From Mesorhizobium zhangyense (lineage in GTDB: Bacteria > Pseudomonadota > Alphaproteobacteria > Rhizobiales > Rhizobiaceae), in contig NZ_JAAKZG010000016.1 of assembly GCF_011045115.1 (NCBI RefSeq), positions 48,040 through 112,039 on the forward strand: 64,000 nucleotides of DNA, read 5' to 3'. Both the position numbers and the translations under genes were made by a program. The stretch's first letter is position 1, and each line of letters opens with the position of its first letter. The notes beneath the pieces were generated by a model. That model was not told where the DNA came from. It saw nothing but the letters and a program-made list of their open reading frames with translations, and did not search any database. This document shows, piece by piece, positions 32,756 to 42,184 of this stretch.

Positions 32756-34006
32756 CTACTGCACCAGCATGCCGGCGGGATCGAAACCGGGTTTTGCCCG
32801 CTTGACGATGTCGGCGGTGATGCGCGCAGAGCCTGCCGACATGGTCCAGCCCATATGGCCGTGGCCGACATTGAACACCATGTTGGCGAAGCGTCCACCG
32901 CGTCCTAAGATCGGCGTGCCCTCCGGCGTCATCGGGCGCAGGCCGGCCCAGTATTGCGGCCTGGCGTAGTCGGCGCCATTGGGGAAGATGTCACGAATGG
33001 CCGCCAGCATGTGGCGGAAATCCTCTGGCTTGTGCGAACGGTCGAAGCCGGCGAACTCCGCGGTCGCGGTCACCCGCAGCCGGTCGCCGAAGCGGGCATA
33101 GGCGACGAGATTGTCCTCATCGACGCCACCGATCGTGGGCGAAAGGTTGTCGGCCTCGATCGGCATCGTCACCGAATATCCCTTGATCGGGTAGACCGGT
33201 AGCGACACGCCGAGCCGACGGGCGAAGTCGGGTGCGAAGACGCCGAGGCAGAGCACGAATTCATCCGCCGCCACAGGGCCTTTGGAGGTGGTGACTCGTG
33301 CGATGCGGTCGCCGCCGGTCTCGAAGCCCTTGACCTCGGTGTCGAACATGAATTTGACACCGAGCTTTTCGGCACAATGGCGCGCCAGGTTCTGGGTGAA
33401 GACCCGCGCATCGCCGCTGCCGTCGGACGGGCAGTAGACCGCACCGGCGAACTTGTCTTTCACCGTGGCCAGTGTAGGGTCGATACGGGCTGCTTCGTCG
33501 GGTGAGACGGCGCGCAATTCCAGCCCTTCCTCAGACAGAATGCGCGTGTTGGCCGAGCCGCGGGCCAAGGATTCGGGCTTGCGGTAGAGATAGAGCAGCC
33601 CACCGTCGAGGCCGTGATAGTCGACCCCGGTATCAGCGACGATGCCTTGCAGGCGCTCCTGAGAGTAGCGGCACAGGCGCACCTTGCGCTTGGTGTTGGT
33701 GCGCGCCTTCTCGGCAGTGCAATTCGTCAGAAACTTCCACGACCACGACCACAGCCGTGGATCGAGGCTCGGCTTGAAGCGAAGTGCCTGGCTGTCGTCG
33801 AACAGCGAGCGGAGCAGGATGCGCGGCGCCTTGGGCGACGACCAGGTATAGGCGTGACCGGGCGCGATAAGCCCGGCATTGGCAAAGCTGGTCTCGCCCG
33901 CCACCTCGGAAAGCCGGTCTATGACCGTCACCTCGTGCCCGTCGCGGGCGAGCTCATAGGCGGTGGTGACGCCGACAACTCCGGCGCCGAGCACGGCAAC
34001 GCGCAT
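32756..34006 (-). CDS. dadA: D-amino acid dehydrogenase
   Basis: This 416-residue FAD enzyme has a perfect Rossmann start VLGAGVVGVTTAYELARDG and an ATP/FAD-binding IDR strand. GETSFANAGLIAPGHAYTWS is diagnostic of the DadA small subunit. The C-terminus has GLRPMTPEGTPILGR and NVGHGHMGWTMS, which bind the flavin. It oxidises D-amino acids to 2-oxo acids via the imine, feeding electrons to the membrane. A RidA-type deaminase lies 30 bp upstream in the same operon and would clear the imine intermediate. Substrate range cannot be read from the sequence. Confidence 0.9.
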   Translation of the reverse strand: MRVAVLGAGVVGVTTAYELARDGHEVTVIDRLSEVAGETSFANAGLIAPGHAYTWSSPKAPRILLRSLFDDSQALRFKPSLDPRLWSWSWKFLTNCTAEKARTNTKRKVRLCRYSQERLQGIVADTGVDYHGLDGGLLYLYRKPESLARGSANTRILSEEGLELRAVSPDEAARIDPTLATVKDKFAGAVYCPSDGSGDARVFTQNLARHCAEKLGVKFMFDTEVKGFETGGDRIARVTTSKGPVAADEFVLCLGVFAPDFARRLGVSLPVYPIKGYSVTMPIEADNLSPTIGGVDEDNLVAYARFGDRLRVTATAEFAGFDRSHKPEDFRHMLAAIRDIFPNGADYARPQYWAGLRPMTPEGTPILGRGGRFANMVFNVGHGHMGWTMSAGSARITADIVKRAKPGFDPAGMLVQ

Positions 34007-34036
34007 CCTGAATCTCCGTGATTATGCCGTTGCTGC

Positions 34037-34390
34037 TCAGAGAGCCGCGATGACGGCGATCTCGACCGTGAACTGCGGCGCGGCAAGCTTGGATTCGACG
34101 GTTGCGCGGGCAGGGGCGTTATCCTTGGCGACCCAGGCATCCCATACGGCGTTCATTTCGGCAAAGGCGACGATGTCGGCGAGCCAGATCGAGGCCGAGA
34201 GAACCTTGGTCTTGTCGGTGCCGGCCTTGGCCAGCACGGCGTCAATGCGGTCGAGGATGTTCTTGGTTTGGGCGGTGACGCTTTCGCCGCCGGCATCGAG
34301 CGCGACCTGCCCCGATACATAGACCGTGTTGCCGTGCACGACTGCCTGGCTCATGCGCGGGCCAACGTCAATTCGGGTGATGCTGCTCAT
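34037..34390 (-). CDS. RidA-family enamine/imine deaminase
   Basis: This 117-residue protein has a YjgF/RidA fold: VHGNTVYVSGQVALDAGGES, TQTKNILDRIDAVLAKAG, WVAKDNAPARATVESKLAAP with the substrate-binding Arg, and a final Glu (FTVEIAVIAA). It hydrolyses reactive 2-aminoacrylate-type imines to 2-oxo acids and ammonia. Transcription runs into dadA 30 bp downstream, so the pair handles both steps of D-amino acid oxidation. It is divergent from the GntR gene at 34554. Confidence 0.88.
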   Translation of the reverse strand: MSSITRIDVGPRMSQAVVHGNTVYVSGQVALDAGGESVTAQTKNILDRIDAVLAKAGTDKTKVLSASIWLADIVAFAEMNAVWDAWVAKDNAPARATVESKLAAPQFTVEIAVIAAL

Positions 34391-34432
34391 AGTCTAGTTC
34401 TCCAGGTTCGTTTCGATTGCGCCGGCACTATA

Positions 34433-34452
34433 TGTCCACACAAGTGTATCCA
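34433..34452. promoter_or_regulatory. Two TGTMYMCA-like GntR boxes
   Basis: TGTCCACA (34433-34440) and TGTATCCA (34445-34452) lie 12 bp apart between the divergent RidA and GntR genes. Related boxes occur before the oxidoreductase (35357, TGTATACA) and the importer (39108 and 39132). The shared pattern suggests one regulator, probably the adjacent GntR protein. Confidence 0.45.
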
Positions 34453-34553
34453 CAAGAGGATTGTGAACTGCACTTTGTCGTGGCATTAGTTCGCCGACGC
34501 GAGACCGCCGAGTGGACTCAACAAACAGACAGCCCGATCGAGACGGAGCGCAA

Positions 34554-35258
34554 GTGCAGAAGACAGCCAAGCCGAAGAAGACGGCACGCGCCGCAGACAG
34601 CGTCGAAAAGGTCTATGACGCAGTCAAGGAACTGGCGGTCGAATACCGCTTTAAGCCGGGCGAGCGTGTTAATGAGGTCGAGCTGGCGACCAGGCTGAGT
34701 GTATCGCGCACACCGGTGCGCGAGGCACTCAATCGGCTCGCACGCGACGGTTTCATGAGCTTTGTGCCCAATCGTGGCTTTTATGCCCGCGATATTACGC
34801 CTGAGGGTGTGCAGGAGCTTTACGAGTTGCGCGCGGCTATCGAACGGGCGGCGTTCCGGCTCGCCTGCCAGCGCGGCACAGATGCCGAGATCGCCGAGAC
34901 AATTGCCATCTGGCAGAACAACAGCAATCTCGGCCCCACAACGGATTGGGCCAAAGTTGCGGAGGCCGACGAGGCCTTCCACATCGCCATCGTCATGCTC
35001 TCCAAGAACGGGCGGATGCTGAACGCGCTGGAAGGGGTCAATTCGCTGATCCGGTTTTTCCGGCGCATCGATCTTGAGAGCAACCGCCGCCGTGGCGGGA
35101 CCTATGACGAACATGCCGCGATTATCGAATGCCTCAGGCGCCGCGACGGCGATGCGGGCGGAGAGCTCATCGAGCGTCATATCACGCTGAGTTCTGCACA
35201 TGCTGTCGAGGTGACAAAGGAAGGCCTGGCGCGGATATTCTTCGGACGCCCCGATTAA
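34554..35258 (+). CDS. GntR-family (FCD) transcriptional regulator
   Basis: A GTG at 34554 follows GGAGCGCAA; a GTG 14 codons upstream has no ribosome site. The 234-residue product has a wHTH (DAVKELAVEYRFKPGERVNE, LATRLSVSRTPVREALNRLA) and an all-helical FCD effector domain with the metal-binding Asp/His pattern (EADEAFHIAIV, YDEHAAIIECL, ERHITLS). FCD regulators bind small organic acids. It is placed between the DadA-RidA pair and the oxidoreductase-importer operon, so it probably controls both. Confidence 0.87.
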   Translation: MQKTAKPKKTARAADSVEKVYDAVKELAVEYRFKPGERVNEVELATRLSVSRTPVREALNRLARDGFMSFVPNRGFYARDITPEGVQELYELRAAIERAAFRLACQRGTDAEIAETIAIWQNNSNLGPTTDWAKVAEADEAFHIAIVMLSKNGRMLNALEGVNSLIRFFRRIDLESNRRRGGTYDEHAAIIECLRRRDGDAGGELIERHITLSSAHAVEVTKEGLARIFFGRPD

Positions 35259-35356
35259 GGCGCGCGAGCGTCACCAGCAAGAACTTACAAAACCCAGCTC
35301 CAGATCCGTGGCTGCTCCAAGTGGCGGGCCATGTTCTCTCATTGACAAATGTAATG

Positions 35357-35364
35357 TGTATACA
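35357..35364. promoter_or_regulatory. TGTATACA palindrome before oxidoreductase gene
   Basis: A perfect 8-bp palindrome lies 88 bp before the ATG of the oxidoreductase gene at 35452. It follows TTGACAAATG, which could be a -35 element (35342-35347). It matches the boxes at 34433, 34445, 39108 and 39132. Confidence 0.45.
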
Positions 35365-35451
35365 GTAATGGATTGACATGAGAGCAAGATGCTCTCACAC
35401 GTCAATTCCGTTCTGGCTGAGCCGGGGCGGACATCCGCCCGGGAGATTCAG

Positions 35452-38400
35452 ATGGCCAATCCGGCAGTTTCGCTCGACGACAAGTATCTGCTGGACGACG
35501 GCCGCATCTTTGTGACGGGCACCCAAGCGCTCGTCCGCCTGCCGATGGTACAGCGCCGGCTCGACCGTGCCGCCGGTCTCGATACGGCGGGTTTTGTCAC
35601 CGGTTATCGTGGCTCGCCATTGGGCGGCATCGATCAAGCATTCGTTCAGGCGCGCAAGTTTGCCGAAGCCAGCGAGATCCGTTTCCAGACTGGGCTCAAC
35701 GAGGACATTGCCGCGACCGCGATCCTCGGCACCCAGCAGATCAATCTTATGGAGAAGGCCAACAAGCAGGGCGTCTTTTCAATGTGGTACGGCAAGGGCC
35801 CCGGCGTCGATCGCTCGGGCGATGCCTTTCGTCACGGCAATCTTGCTGGGTCGGCACCGCATGGCGGCGTACTTTTGCTCGCCGGCGACGATCACACCTG
35901 TAAATCTTCGACCACCTCGCATCAGAGTGAATATGCGCTGATGGATGCGATGATCCCGGTGCTCAACCCGGCCGGCGTGCAGGAGATCCTCGACTTCGGC
36001 CTCTATGGCTGGGCGCTGTCGCGTTATTCCGGCTGCTGGACAGCCCTCAAGCTGATCGCCGAGACTGTCGATTCCTCGGCCTCGATCGTTGTTGCCAGTG
36101 ACCGCATAGCCTTCGATGCACCAACCGATTTTGAAATGCCCGCCGGTGAGCTCGGTATCCGCTGGCCCGACAGCCCGCAGGAGCAGGAGCGTCGGCTGCA
36201 CAATTTCAAGCTGCCGGCGGCGCTCGCCTTTGCCCGCGCCAACCGCTTGGATCGGGTTGCGCTCGGCGGTCCGCGCCGCAGGCTCGGCATCGTGACAACC
36301 GGCAAGTCCTATCTCGACGTGCGACAGGCGCTTGAGGAACTCGGCATCTCCGAAAGGCGCGCCATCGATCTTGGCCTGTCGGTCTACAAGGTTGGGATGG
36401 TTTGGCCGCTGGAGCCAGAGGGCATCGCCGCCTTTGCGTCAGGACTGGAAGAACTGCTGATCGTCGAGGAAAAGCGCCCGCTGATCGAAGGCCAGGTCAA
36501 GGACATCCTCTACAATATGCCGGCCGAACGGCGGCCGCGCATTTTCGGCAAGCGCGACGGCGAAAACCGCATCGTTTTGCCCGCGCATGACGATCTCACC
36601 GCGATCCAGATCGCCCGTGCGATTGCGGCGCGCATCCTGCCCTTCATCGAAGACAGGTATCTGGTCGAGCGCATCGGCAAGCTTTCCGACATCGACAGCG
36701 CCAAGCTTGCAAGCCTAGCGCCTGTCCAGCGCACGCCCTATTTCTGCTCGGGCTGTCCGCACAACACCTCAACGCGCGTGCCTGAAGGCAGCCGCGCGCT
36801 TGCCGGCATCGGCTGCCACTGGATGTCGCAGGCTATGGACCGCAACACCGCGACCTATACGCATATGGGCGGGGAGGGAGCTAACTGGATCGGCCAGGCG
36901 CCGTTCGTGCCGACGCGCCACATCTTCCAGAACCTCGGCGACGGCACCTATTTCCACTCGGGCCTGCTCGCCATCCGCGCGGCAGTCGCTGCCAAGATCA
37001 ACATCACCTACAAGATCCTGTTCAACGACGCGACGGCGATGACGGGCGGCCAGCGTCATGACGGTACGCTCAATCCGCAGCGCATCACCCACCAGCTTCG
37101 TTCCGAAGGCGTAGACCGCATCGCCGTCGTCTCCGACGATATCGAGAAATACCGCGGACAGGAGCCGTTCGCCGCTAACGTGACGATCCACCACCGTGAC
37201 GAACTAGACGCCGTGCAGCGCAAACTGCGCGACGTCGAGGGCGTGTCGGGCATCGTCTATGACCAGACCTGCGCTGCCGAAAAGCGCCGACGCCGCAAGC
37301 GCGATCCCAAACCGCGCATCGAGCGCCGTGTCATCATCAACGAGCTGGTCTGCGAAGGCTGTGGCGACTGCTCGAAGAAGTCGAACTGCCTGTCGGTGAC
37401 GCCTGTTGATACCGAATTCGGGCGTAAGCGCCGCATCGACCAGTCATCCTGCAACGAAGATTTCTCCTGCGTGAAGGGTTTTTGCCCGTCTTTCGTCACC
37501 GTCGAAGGCGTGAAGCCGCGCCGACCCAAAAATATCGACCCCAAAACGATCGCCGCGCGGCCTATCGCCGAGCCGACACAGCTGGAACTCACCGCTCCGT
37601 GGAACGTGCTGGTCACCGGCGTCGGCGGCACGGGCGTCATCACCATCGGAGCCATCCTCGCCATGGCCGCCCATCTCGAAGGCAAGGGCTGCTCGACGCT
37701 CGACATGGCCGGCATGGCGCAAAAGGGCGGGCCGGTGACAACGCATCTGCGCTTTGCGCCGACGCCCGAGGACCTGCATGCAGTGCGTATTTCATCGCGC
37801 TCGGCCGATGTCGTGCTCGGTTGCGACCTCGTCGTTGCTGCCGGCAAGGAGGCGCTCGGCACCATCGCCAACGGCAAGACCCGCGTCGTGCTGAACTCAG
37901 AGGAGACGATCACCGGCGCCTTCATCCGCGATCCCAATTTCCGCGTCCAGGGGCTTGGACTCGTCGGCGTGGTCAAGGATGTTGCCGGTGCGGACCAGGT
38001 CGAAACCATCGCTGCCACTCAGATCGCCACGCAACTGATGGGCGACTCCATAGGCACCAACCTGTTCATGGTCGGTTATGCCTGGCAGCGCGGGTTGATC
38101 CCGCTGGCCTCGGCAAGCATCGATCGGGCGCTGAAACTCAACGGTGCGGCGGTCGAGATGAACCGCACCGCCTTCCGTCTCGGGCGGCTGGCTGCAGCGG
38201 ACCGTGCGGCTGTCGATGCCTTGCTGCCCACAACGCATGTCAACTCGCCGCTTGGCCATCGTGTTGTCTCGCAGTCTCCCGACGAGACTATTGCGCGACG
38301 CGTGGCTTTCCTCACTGCCTATCAGAATGCGCGCTACGCCGGCGAGTATCGTGCCTTTGTCGACAAGGTGCGTGCACGCGAAAAATCAGTGATGGGTGCG

Positions 38401-38931
38401 GAAGGAAAACTCACCGATGCCGTCGCCCGCTATTTGTTCAAGCTGATGGCCTACAAGGACGAATATGAGGTGGCGCGGCTTTATTCAGACGGCACCTTCC
38501 GTAAGCAATTGGCCGATACCTTCGACGGGAAGGGCAAGCTGACCTTCCATCTGTCGCCGCCGCTGTTGGCGAAGAAGGATCCTAATACGGGCGAGCCGGC
38601 TAAGATGACCTTTGGCTCATGGATGTTGAGTGTTTTCGGGGTTCTGGCGAAATTCAAGCGCCTTCGAGGCACCGCATTCGATCCGTTCGGCTACAGCGCT
38701 GAGCGCCGCACCGAGCGCGCGCTGATCGTGGAATACCGCGCCCGCATCGAGCGCCTCCTGGCGGGCCTGACGCCGGACAAGCTGGCAACCGCCGTCGCGA
38801 TTGCCGAAGTGCCAGAGGAAATCCGCGGTTACGGACCCGTCAAGGAGCGCAACCTCAAGCTGGCGCGCCTCAAGTGGACATCGCTTGAACAGGCCCTTGA
38901 GCAGCGCCCCTTCCCCATCGCTGCCGAATAG
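35452..38931 (+). CDS. Indolepyruvate:ferredoxin oxidoreductase family (fused alpha/beta)
   Basis: The start is ATG 35452 after GGGAGATTCAG. The 1159-residue chain fuses the thiamine-dependent halves. The N-terminal part has GFVTGYRGSPLGGIDQAF. The TPP domain has GCPHNTSTR (about 435), HMGGEGANWIGQAPF and GDGTYFHSGLLAIRAA. A 4Fe-4S ferredoxin-like segment CEGCGDCSKKSNC (about 632) follows with a further Cys pair. The gamma domain begins LVTGVGGTGVIT (about 720). Such enzymes convert aryl- or branched 2-oxo acids plus CoA to acyl-CoA and CO2, reducing ferredoxin. It heads the operon with the importer and the isomerase-like enzyme. Confidence 0.9.
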   Translation: MANPAVSLDDKYLLDDGRIFVTGTQALVRLPMVQRRLDRAAGLDTAGFVTGYRGSPLGGIDQAFVQARKFAEASEIRFQTGLNEDIAATAILGTQQINLMEKANKQGVFSMWYGKGPGVDRSGDAFRHGNLAGSAPHGGVLLLAGDDHTCKSSTTSHQSEYALMDAMIPVLNPAGVQEILDFGLYGWALSRYSGCWTALKLIAETVDSSASIVVASDRIAFDAPTDFEMPAGELGIRWPDSPQEQERRLHNFKLPAALAFARANRLDRVALGGPRRRLGIVTTGKSYLDVRQALEELGISERRAIDLGLSVYKVGMVWPLEPEGIAAFASGLEELLIVEEKRPLIEGQVKDILYNMPAERRPRIFGKRDGENRIVLPAHDDLTAIQIARAIAARILPFIEDRYLVERIGKLSDIDSAKLASLAPVQRTPYFCSGCPHNTSTRVPEGSRALAGIGCHWMSQAMDRNTATYTHMGGEGANWIGQAPFVPTRHIFQNLGDGTYFHSGLLAIRAAVAAKINITYKILFNDATAMTGGQRHDGTLNPQRITHQLRSEGVDRIAVVSDDIEKYRGQEPFAANVTIHHRDELDAVQRKLRDVEGVSGIVYDQTCAAEKRRRRKRDPKPRIERRVIINELVCEGCGDCSKKSNCLSVTPVDTEFGRKRRIDQSSCNEDFSCVKGFCPSFVTVEGVKPRRPKNIDPKTIAARPIAEPTQLELTAPWNVLVTGVGGTGVITIGAILAMAAHLEGKGCSTLDMAGMAQKGGPVTTHLRFAPTPEDLHAVRISSRSADVVLGCDLVVAAGKEALGTIANGKTRVVLNSEETITGAFIRDPNFRVQGLGLVGVVKDVAGADQVETIAATQIATQLMGDSIGTNLFMVGYAWQRGLIPLASASIDRALKLNGAAVEMNRTAFRLGRLAAADRAAVDALLPTTHVNSPLGHRVVSQSPDETIARRVAFLTAYQNARYAGEYRAFVDKVRAREKSVMGAEGKLTDAVARYLFKLMAYKDEYEVARLYSDGTFRKQLADTFDGKGKLTFHLSPPLLAKKDPNTGEPAKMTFGSWMLSVFGVLAKFKRLRGTAFDPFGYSAERRTERALIVEYRARIERLLAGLTPDKLATAVAIAEVPEEIRGYGPVKERNLKLARLKWTSLEQALEQRPFPIAAE

Positions 38932-39107
38932 TTCGGTTCCGACTCAATCGCAACGCACCGGGCCTACTACCTTCCAGATACGCACCATTCCGTGCCCGAA
39001 ACAAGGGCGGGGAGGTGCTTCGCGTGCTTGTGTAGCGCAGCACAAAAGCCCCGTAAAACTGCACTTTGCAGGCGCGATATCAACAAAATTACAAGTGCAT
39101 CATTATG

Positions 39108-39139
39108 TGTATTCACTTATGAAAAATTATGTGTCTACA
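39108..39139. promoter_or_regulatory. Two GntR-like boxes before the importer genes
   Basis: TGTATTCA (39108-39115) and TGTCTACA (39132-39139) are 24 bp apart, close to two helical turns, and each follows TTATG. They lie 70-100 bp before the substrate-binding-protein start. TGTCTACA is a classic FCD-GntR half-palindrome. Confidence 0.5.
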
Positions 39140-39208
39140 TATCTCGATAAAGAGGGGATCGGGCGCCACGTAGCGGCTCGGCCAACAACGAAACAAATGG
39201 AGATGAAA

Positions 39209-40300
39209 ATGCACAAAGCCCTATTGGCTGCCGCTTATCTTGCGTTGAGCGGCCTACCCGCATTGGCCCAGGAAGTTGTTCTGGGCGCCGTGGTGCCGCT
39301 GTCCGGCGCGAGCGCGACGCTCGGCGACGACCAGCGTCGCGGTATCGAGCTTGCCGTCGATAACATTAACGAGAAGGGCGGCGTTCTCGGCGGCAGGAAG
39401 CTGCGCGTCATCGTTGAGGATTCCGGTGGCCGTGCGCCGTCCGCGCTCGATGCCGCCAAGAAACTCGTCACCGTTGACAACGTGCCGGTGGTCATTGGCG
39501 AATACTCGTCCGGTATCACCATTCCGGTTGGCCAGTATCTGGTCCAGGAAGGCCGCGTGCATCTCAATATCGGCTCGTCGAGCGGCAAGATACGTAGCCT
39601 CGGCGACGGCTCTTTCTCCCTGATCGGGCTCGACAATGTCTCGACCGGCTTCGCCGCTCAGGACGTGGTGGACAACAAGTGGAAGAAGGCAGCGGTGATC
39701 GTGCCGAACAACGCCTATGGCCAGGGCGTTGCCGAACAATTCCAGAAGGCCTTTTCAGCACTTGGCGGCGAAGTCGTGACCACGGTGATGTACACCGAGG
39801 GACAGACCACCTATCGCCGCGAGCTGCAGCAGATGGAGCGCAGCGAGCCCGACGTCTACGTCTACTCGGCCTATGGCAAGGAAGCCGCCACCATCAACCG
39901 CGAGTCGTTCGAGCTCAGCATCAACACGACGCCCTGGTACGCCATCTACCTGTCGATGTGCACCTCCGACGCTGACCCGAAATTCATCCAGGGTCAGTAT
40001 GGCCTCGACCTGAACTACATCGGCCCCGATGGCGCTGTCTATGAGGCTGCCTACAAGGCCAAGTACAACGAGCCCTTCAAGACCAGCTTCAACGGCTATG
40101 GCTACGACGCCGTGATGATGGCCGCAGCTGCCATCGAAAAGGCCGGCTCGGCTGAGCCCAAGGCGATCAGCGCGGCGCTCAAGGACATCGGCAAAGGCTA
40201 CAACGGCGCCACCGGTGACATCACCTTCGATGCCGACCGCCAGCGCTCCAAGCAGCCCTATCTCAAGCTGAAGATCGAGGACGGCGTCCAGCAGCGCTAG
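39209..40300 (+). CDS. Branched-chain-type ABC transporter, substrate-binding protein
   Basis: ATG 39209 lies 6 nt after GGAG. The 363-residue product has a signal peptide ending LPALAQE. It has the LivK/ANF-receptor fold: VVLGAVVPLSGASATLGDDQ, RGIELAVDNINEKGG, VVIGEYSSGITIPVGQYL, YGQGVAEQFQKAF, and a C-terminal NGYGYDAVMMAAAAIEKAG. It captures the substrate in the periplasm. The ligand cannot be read, but the operon context (2-oxo acid oxidoreductase, GntR) favours an amino acid or aryl carboxylate. Confidence 0.9.
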   Translation: MHKALLAAAYLALSGLPALAQEVVLGAVVPLSGASATLGDDQRRGIELAVDNINEKGGVLGGRKLRVIVEDSGGRAPSALDAAKKLVTVDNVPVVIGEYSSGITIPVGQYLVQEGRVHLNIGSSSGKIRSLGDGSFSLIGLDNVSTGFAAQDVVDNKWKKAAVIVPNNAYGQGVAEQFQKAFSALGGEVVTTVMYTEGQTTYRRELQQMERSEPDVYVYSAYGKEAATINRESFELSINTTPWYAIYLSMCTSDADPKFIQGQYGLDLNYIGPDGAVYEAAYKAKYNEPFKTSFNGYGYDAVMMAAAAIEKAGSAEPKAISAALKDIGKGYNGATGDITFDADRQRSKQPYLKLKIEDGVQQR

Positions 40301-40321
40301 GGTCTAGACCCTCGTCATCAC

Positions 40322-40355
40322 GGCAGGCCGGAACCTGATGCCCGGCCTGCCTTTC
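40322..40355 (+). terminator. Intra-operon hairpin after substrate-binding protein
   Basis: GGCAGGCCGG pairs perfectly with CCGGCCTGCC (10 bp) across a 10-nt loop and is followed by TTTCC. Such hairpins stabilise the binding-protein mRNA or attenuate transcription into the permeases, giving more binding protein than membrane components. Confidence 0.6.
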
Positions 40356-40404
40356 CGCACCGGCGATGCCGCTGTGTGATGAATTCCCCTTACGAGAAAA
40401 GAGC

Positions 40405-41298
40405 ATGGTCCAGTTTGTCGTCGACGTCCTGATCCGCGCGGTCGACCTGGCGCTGATCGCCATCGGGTTGAGCAGCGTCTACTCGCTGATCCGCTTTCCC
40501 AATGTCGCACTTGTGCAATATGCGACGACCGGTGCATTGCTGGCGCTTGGCCTGCAGATGGCCGGCCTGCCTCTGGTGGTTGCGGCCATCGTCGCCTGCG
40601 CACTTGTCGGCATCATTGCGGTCGTGCTCAACGTCGTTGTTTTCGAGCGCCTGCTGCGCGCCGGCTCAGCCATAGCCATGATCGGCTCGCTCGCGCTGTC
40701 CATGGTGTTTTCGGCAATCTTCCTCGTCACTGCCGGCCCCAGGCCCAAGCGGTTCGAGCTGGAGATCAACCCGCCGTTGCGTTTCCTCGGCGCGCGGCTG
40801 ACCGAACATCAGCTTATTTCAGTCGGCATCAGCGTGCTCGCCATCGCCGTCTTCGCGCTGATCCTCTTCCGCACAGACCTCGGCCGCTGCATGCGCGCCA
40901 CCGCCACCAATTCCGTGCTCGCCAGCGCCACCGGCATCGACACCCGCAAGGTGACCAACACCGTCGTCTTCCTGTCGGGCGTGATGGCCGGCCTCGGCGG
41001 TATCGGCCTGTCGGTCAAGGGTGAGATGAGTGCGCAGCTCGGCCTCGACATGCTGCTGCCGGTGTTTGCCGCCGCCATCGTGGGCGGGCTTGGCAATGCG
41101 CTCGGGGCTGCCGTCGGCGCTGTCGTCATCGCAGCGGCGGAAACCATGGTCACCAACGTCAATTTCGGGCCGCTGTTTGGTGAGACCGTGCTGTTCATTC
41201 CCGCGGCATATGCGACCGCCGCGTCTTTCCTGCTGCTCGTCGTGGTGCTTTTGATCAAACCCTACGGCCTGTTCGTCGCCGAGGTGAAACGTGGTTGA
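40405..41298 (+). CDS. LivH-type ABC permease
   Basis: This 297-residue protein starts MVQFVVDVLIRAVDLALIAI. It has eight or so membrane helices and the LivH signatures YSLIRFPNVALVQYATTGAL and LRAGSAIAMIGSLALSM. The late GLGNALGAAVGAVVIAAAE loop contacts the ATPases. It pairs with the LivM-type permease that overlaps it by 8 bp. Inner membrane. Confidence 0.9.
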   Translation: MVQFVVDVLIRAVDLALIAIGLSSVYSLIRFPNVALVQYATTGALLALGLQMAGLPLVVAAIVACALVGIIAVVLNVVVFERLLRAGSAIAMIGSLALSMVFSAIFLVTAGPRPKRFELEINPPLRFLGARLTEHQLISVGISVLAIAVFALILFRTDLGRCMRATATNSVLASATGIDTRKVTNTVVFLSGVMAGLGGIGLSVKGEMSAQLGLDMLLPVFAAAIVGGLGNALGAAVGAVVIAAAETMVTNVNFGPLFGETVLFIPAAYATAASFLLLVVVLLIKPYGLFVAEVKRG

Positions 41299-42184
41299 GT
41301 TCCTTGTCCATGTCGCGATCATGGCCTGCCTCTACGGACTTTTGTCGCTCAGTCTAAATCTGCAGGTTGGCTTCGCCGGGCTGGTCAATTTCGGCCAGGT
41401 GATCCTGTTCGGTTGCGGCACCTATGGCGCAGCCATCGCTTTCTCGCATCAGTTGGGTCCGGTCGCCGGCATAGCGCTCGGCATTGTCTTCGCAGTCATT
41501 GTGGCCGCGGCCTTCGCCCGGCTCGGCCGCAATCTCGGTGCCGATTATTGGGGCATCGCCACGCTCGCAGTCGCCGAAGTGCTGCGTATCCTCGCCAATA
41601 ACGAGGCCTGGCTGGCAGGCGGCGCGCAAGGCGTCGGTGGCATTCCTCTGCTGTTCGGCGATATGCCGCGCCCCATGGGTCCGCTGATGACGCTCGGCCT
41701 GTGCGTGGCCCTGTTGCTCGCCGCCTGGTGGCTGTGTCAGCGCCTGACGACCAGCCGCTACGGACTTGCACTCAAGCTGATGCGTGAGGAGCCGCAGCTC
41801 GCTGCCTCGCTCGGCTATGACCTTGCAGCGCTCAAGACGCAGACGCTGATGGTAGCAGCCGTTCTAGCCGCAGCCTCGGGCTTCGTCTTCGCCCACTACA
41901 TCACTTTCGTCGGCCCCGACCAGCTGGTCAGCTCCGAGACCTTCCTGATCTGGGCGATGGTCATCATCGGCGGCTCGGGCAACCATCTCGGCGCCATCGT
42001 CGGCGCGATCCTGATGCAGTTCCTGTTCGCTTTCGTGCCCTTTGTGAAGGACGCGCTCGGTCTGCCATCGGAACATGTCGCAGCGATGCGCCTGACGCTC
42101 GTCGGCGGCGGCCTGCTCGCCTTCCTGATATGGCGCACGCAGGGCCTGATCCCTGAACATGTCGGAGGCAAGCAAAATGGCTGA
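41291..42184 (+). CDS. LivM-type ABC permease
   Basis: GTG at 41291 overlaps the previous stop by 8 bp. The 297-residue product has about nine helices and the LivM signatures LSLNLQVGFAGLVNFGQVIL, YWGIATLAVAEVLRI and SGNHLGAIVGAILMQ, the EAA-like loop for ATPase contact. It is the second permease of the importer. Confidence 0.9.
   Translation: MVEFLVHVAIMACLYGLLSLSLNLQVGFAGLVNFGQVILFGCGTYGAAIAFSHQLGPVAGIALGIVFAVIVAAAFARLGRNLGADYWGIATLAVAEVLRILANNEAWLAGGAQGVGGIPLLFGDMPRPMGPLMTLGLCVALLLAAWWLCQRLTTSRYGLALKLMREEPQLAASLGYDLAALKTQTLMVAAVLAAASGFVFAHYITFVGPDQLVSSETFLIWAMVIIGGSGNHLGAIVGAILMQFLFAFVPFVKDALGLPSEHVAAMRLTLVGGGLLAFLIWRTQGLIPEHVGGKQNG

Noticed and set aside
32017..32898. A 293-codon open frame on the minus strand
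   Set aside because: It is antisense to the intact APH-like kinase gene, is Arg/Ala-rich and has no domain. It is a shadow of GC-rich coding DNA.
37257..38018. A 253-codon minus-strand open frame
   Set aside because: It lies fully inside the oxidoreductase gene in antisense and has low-complexity Ser/Pro content with no motif.
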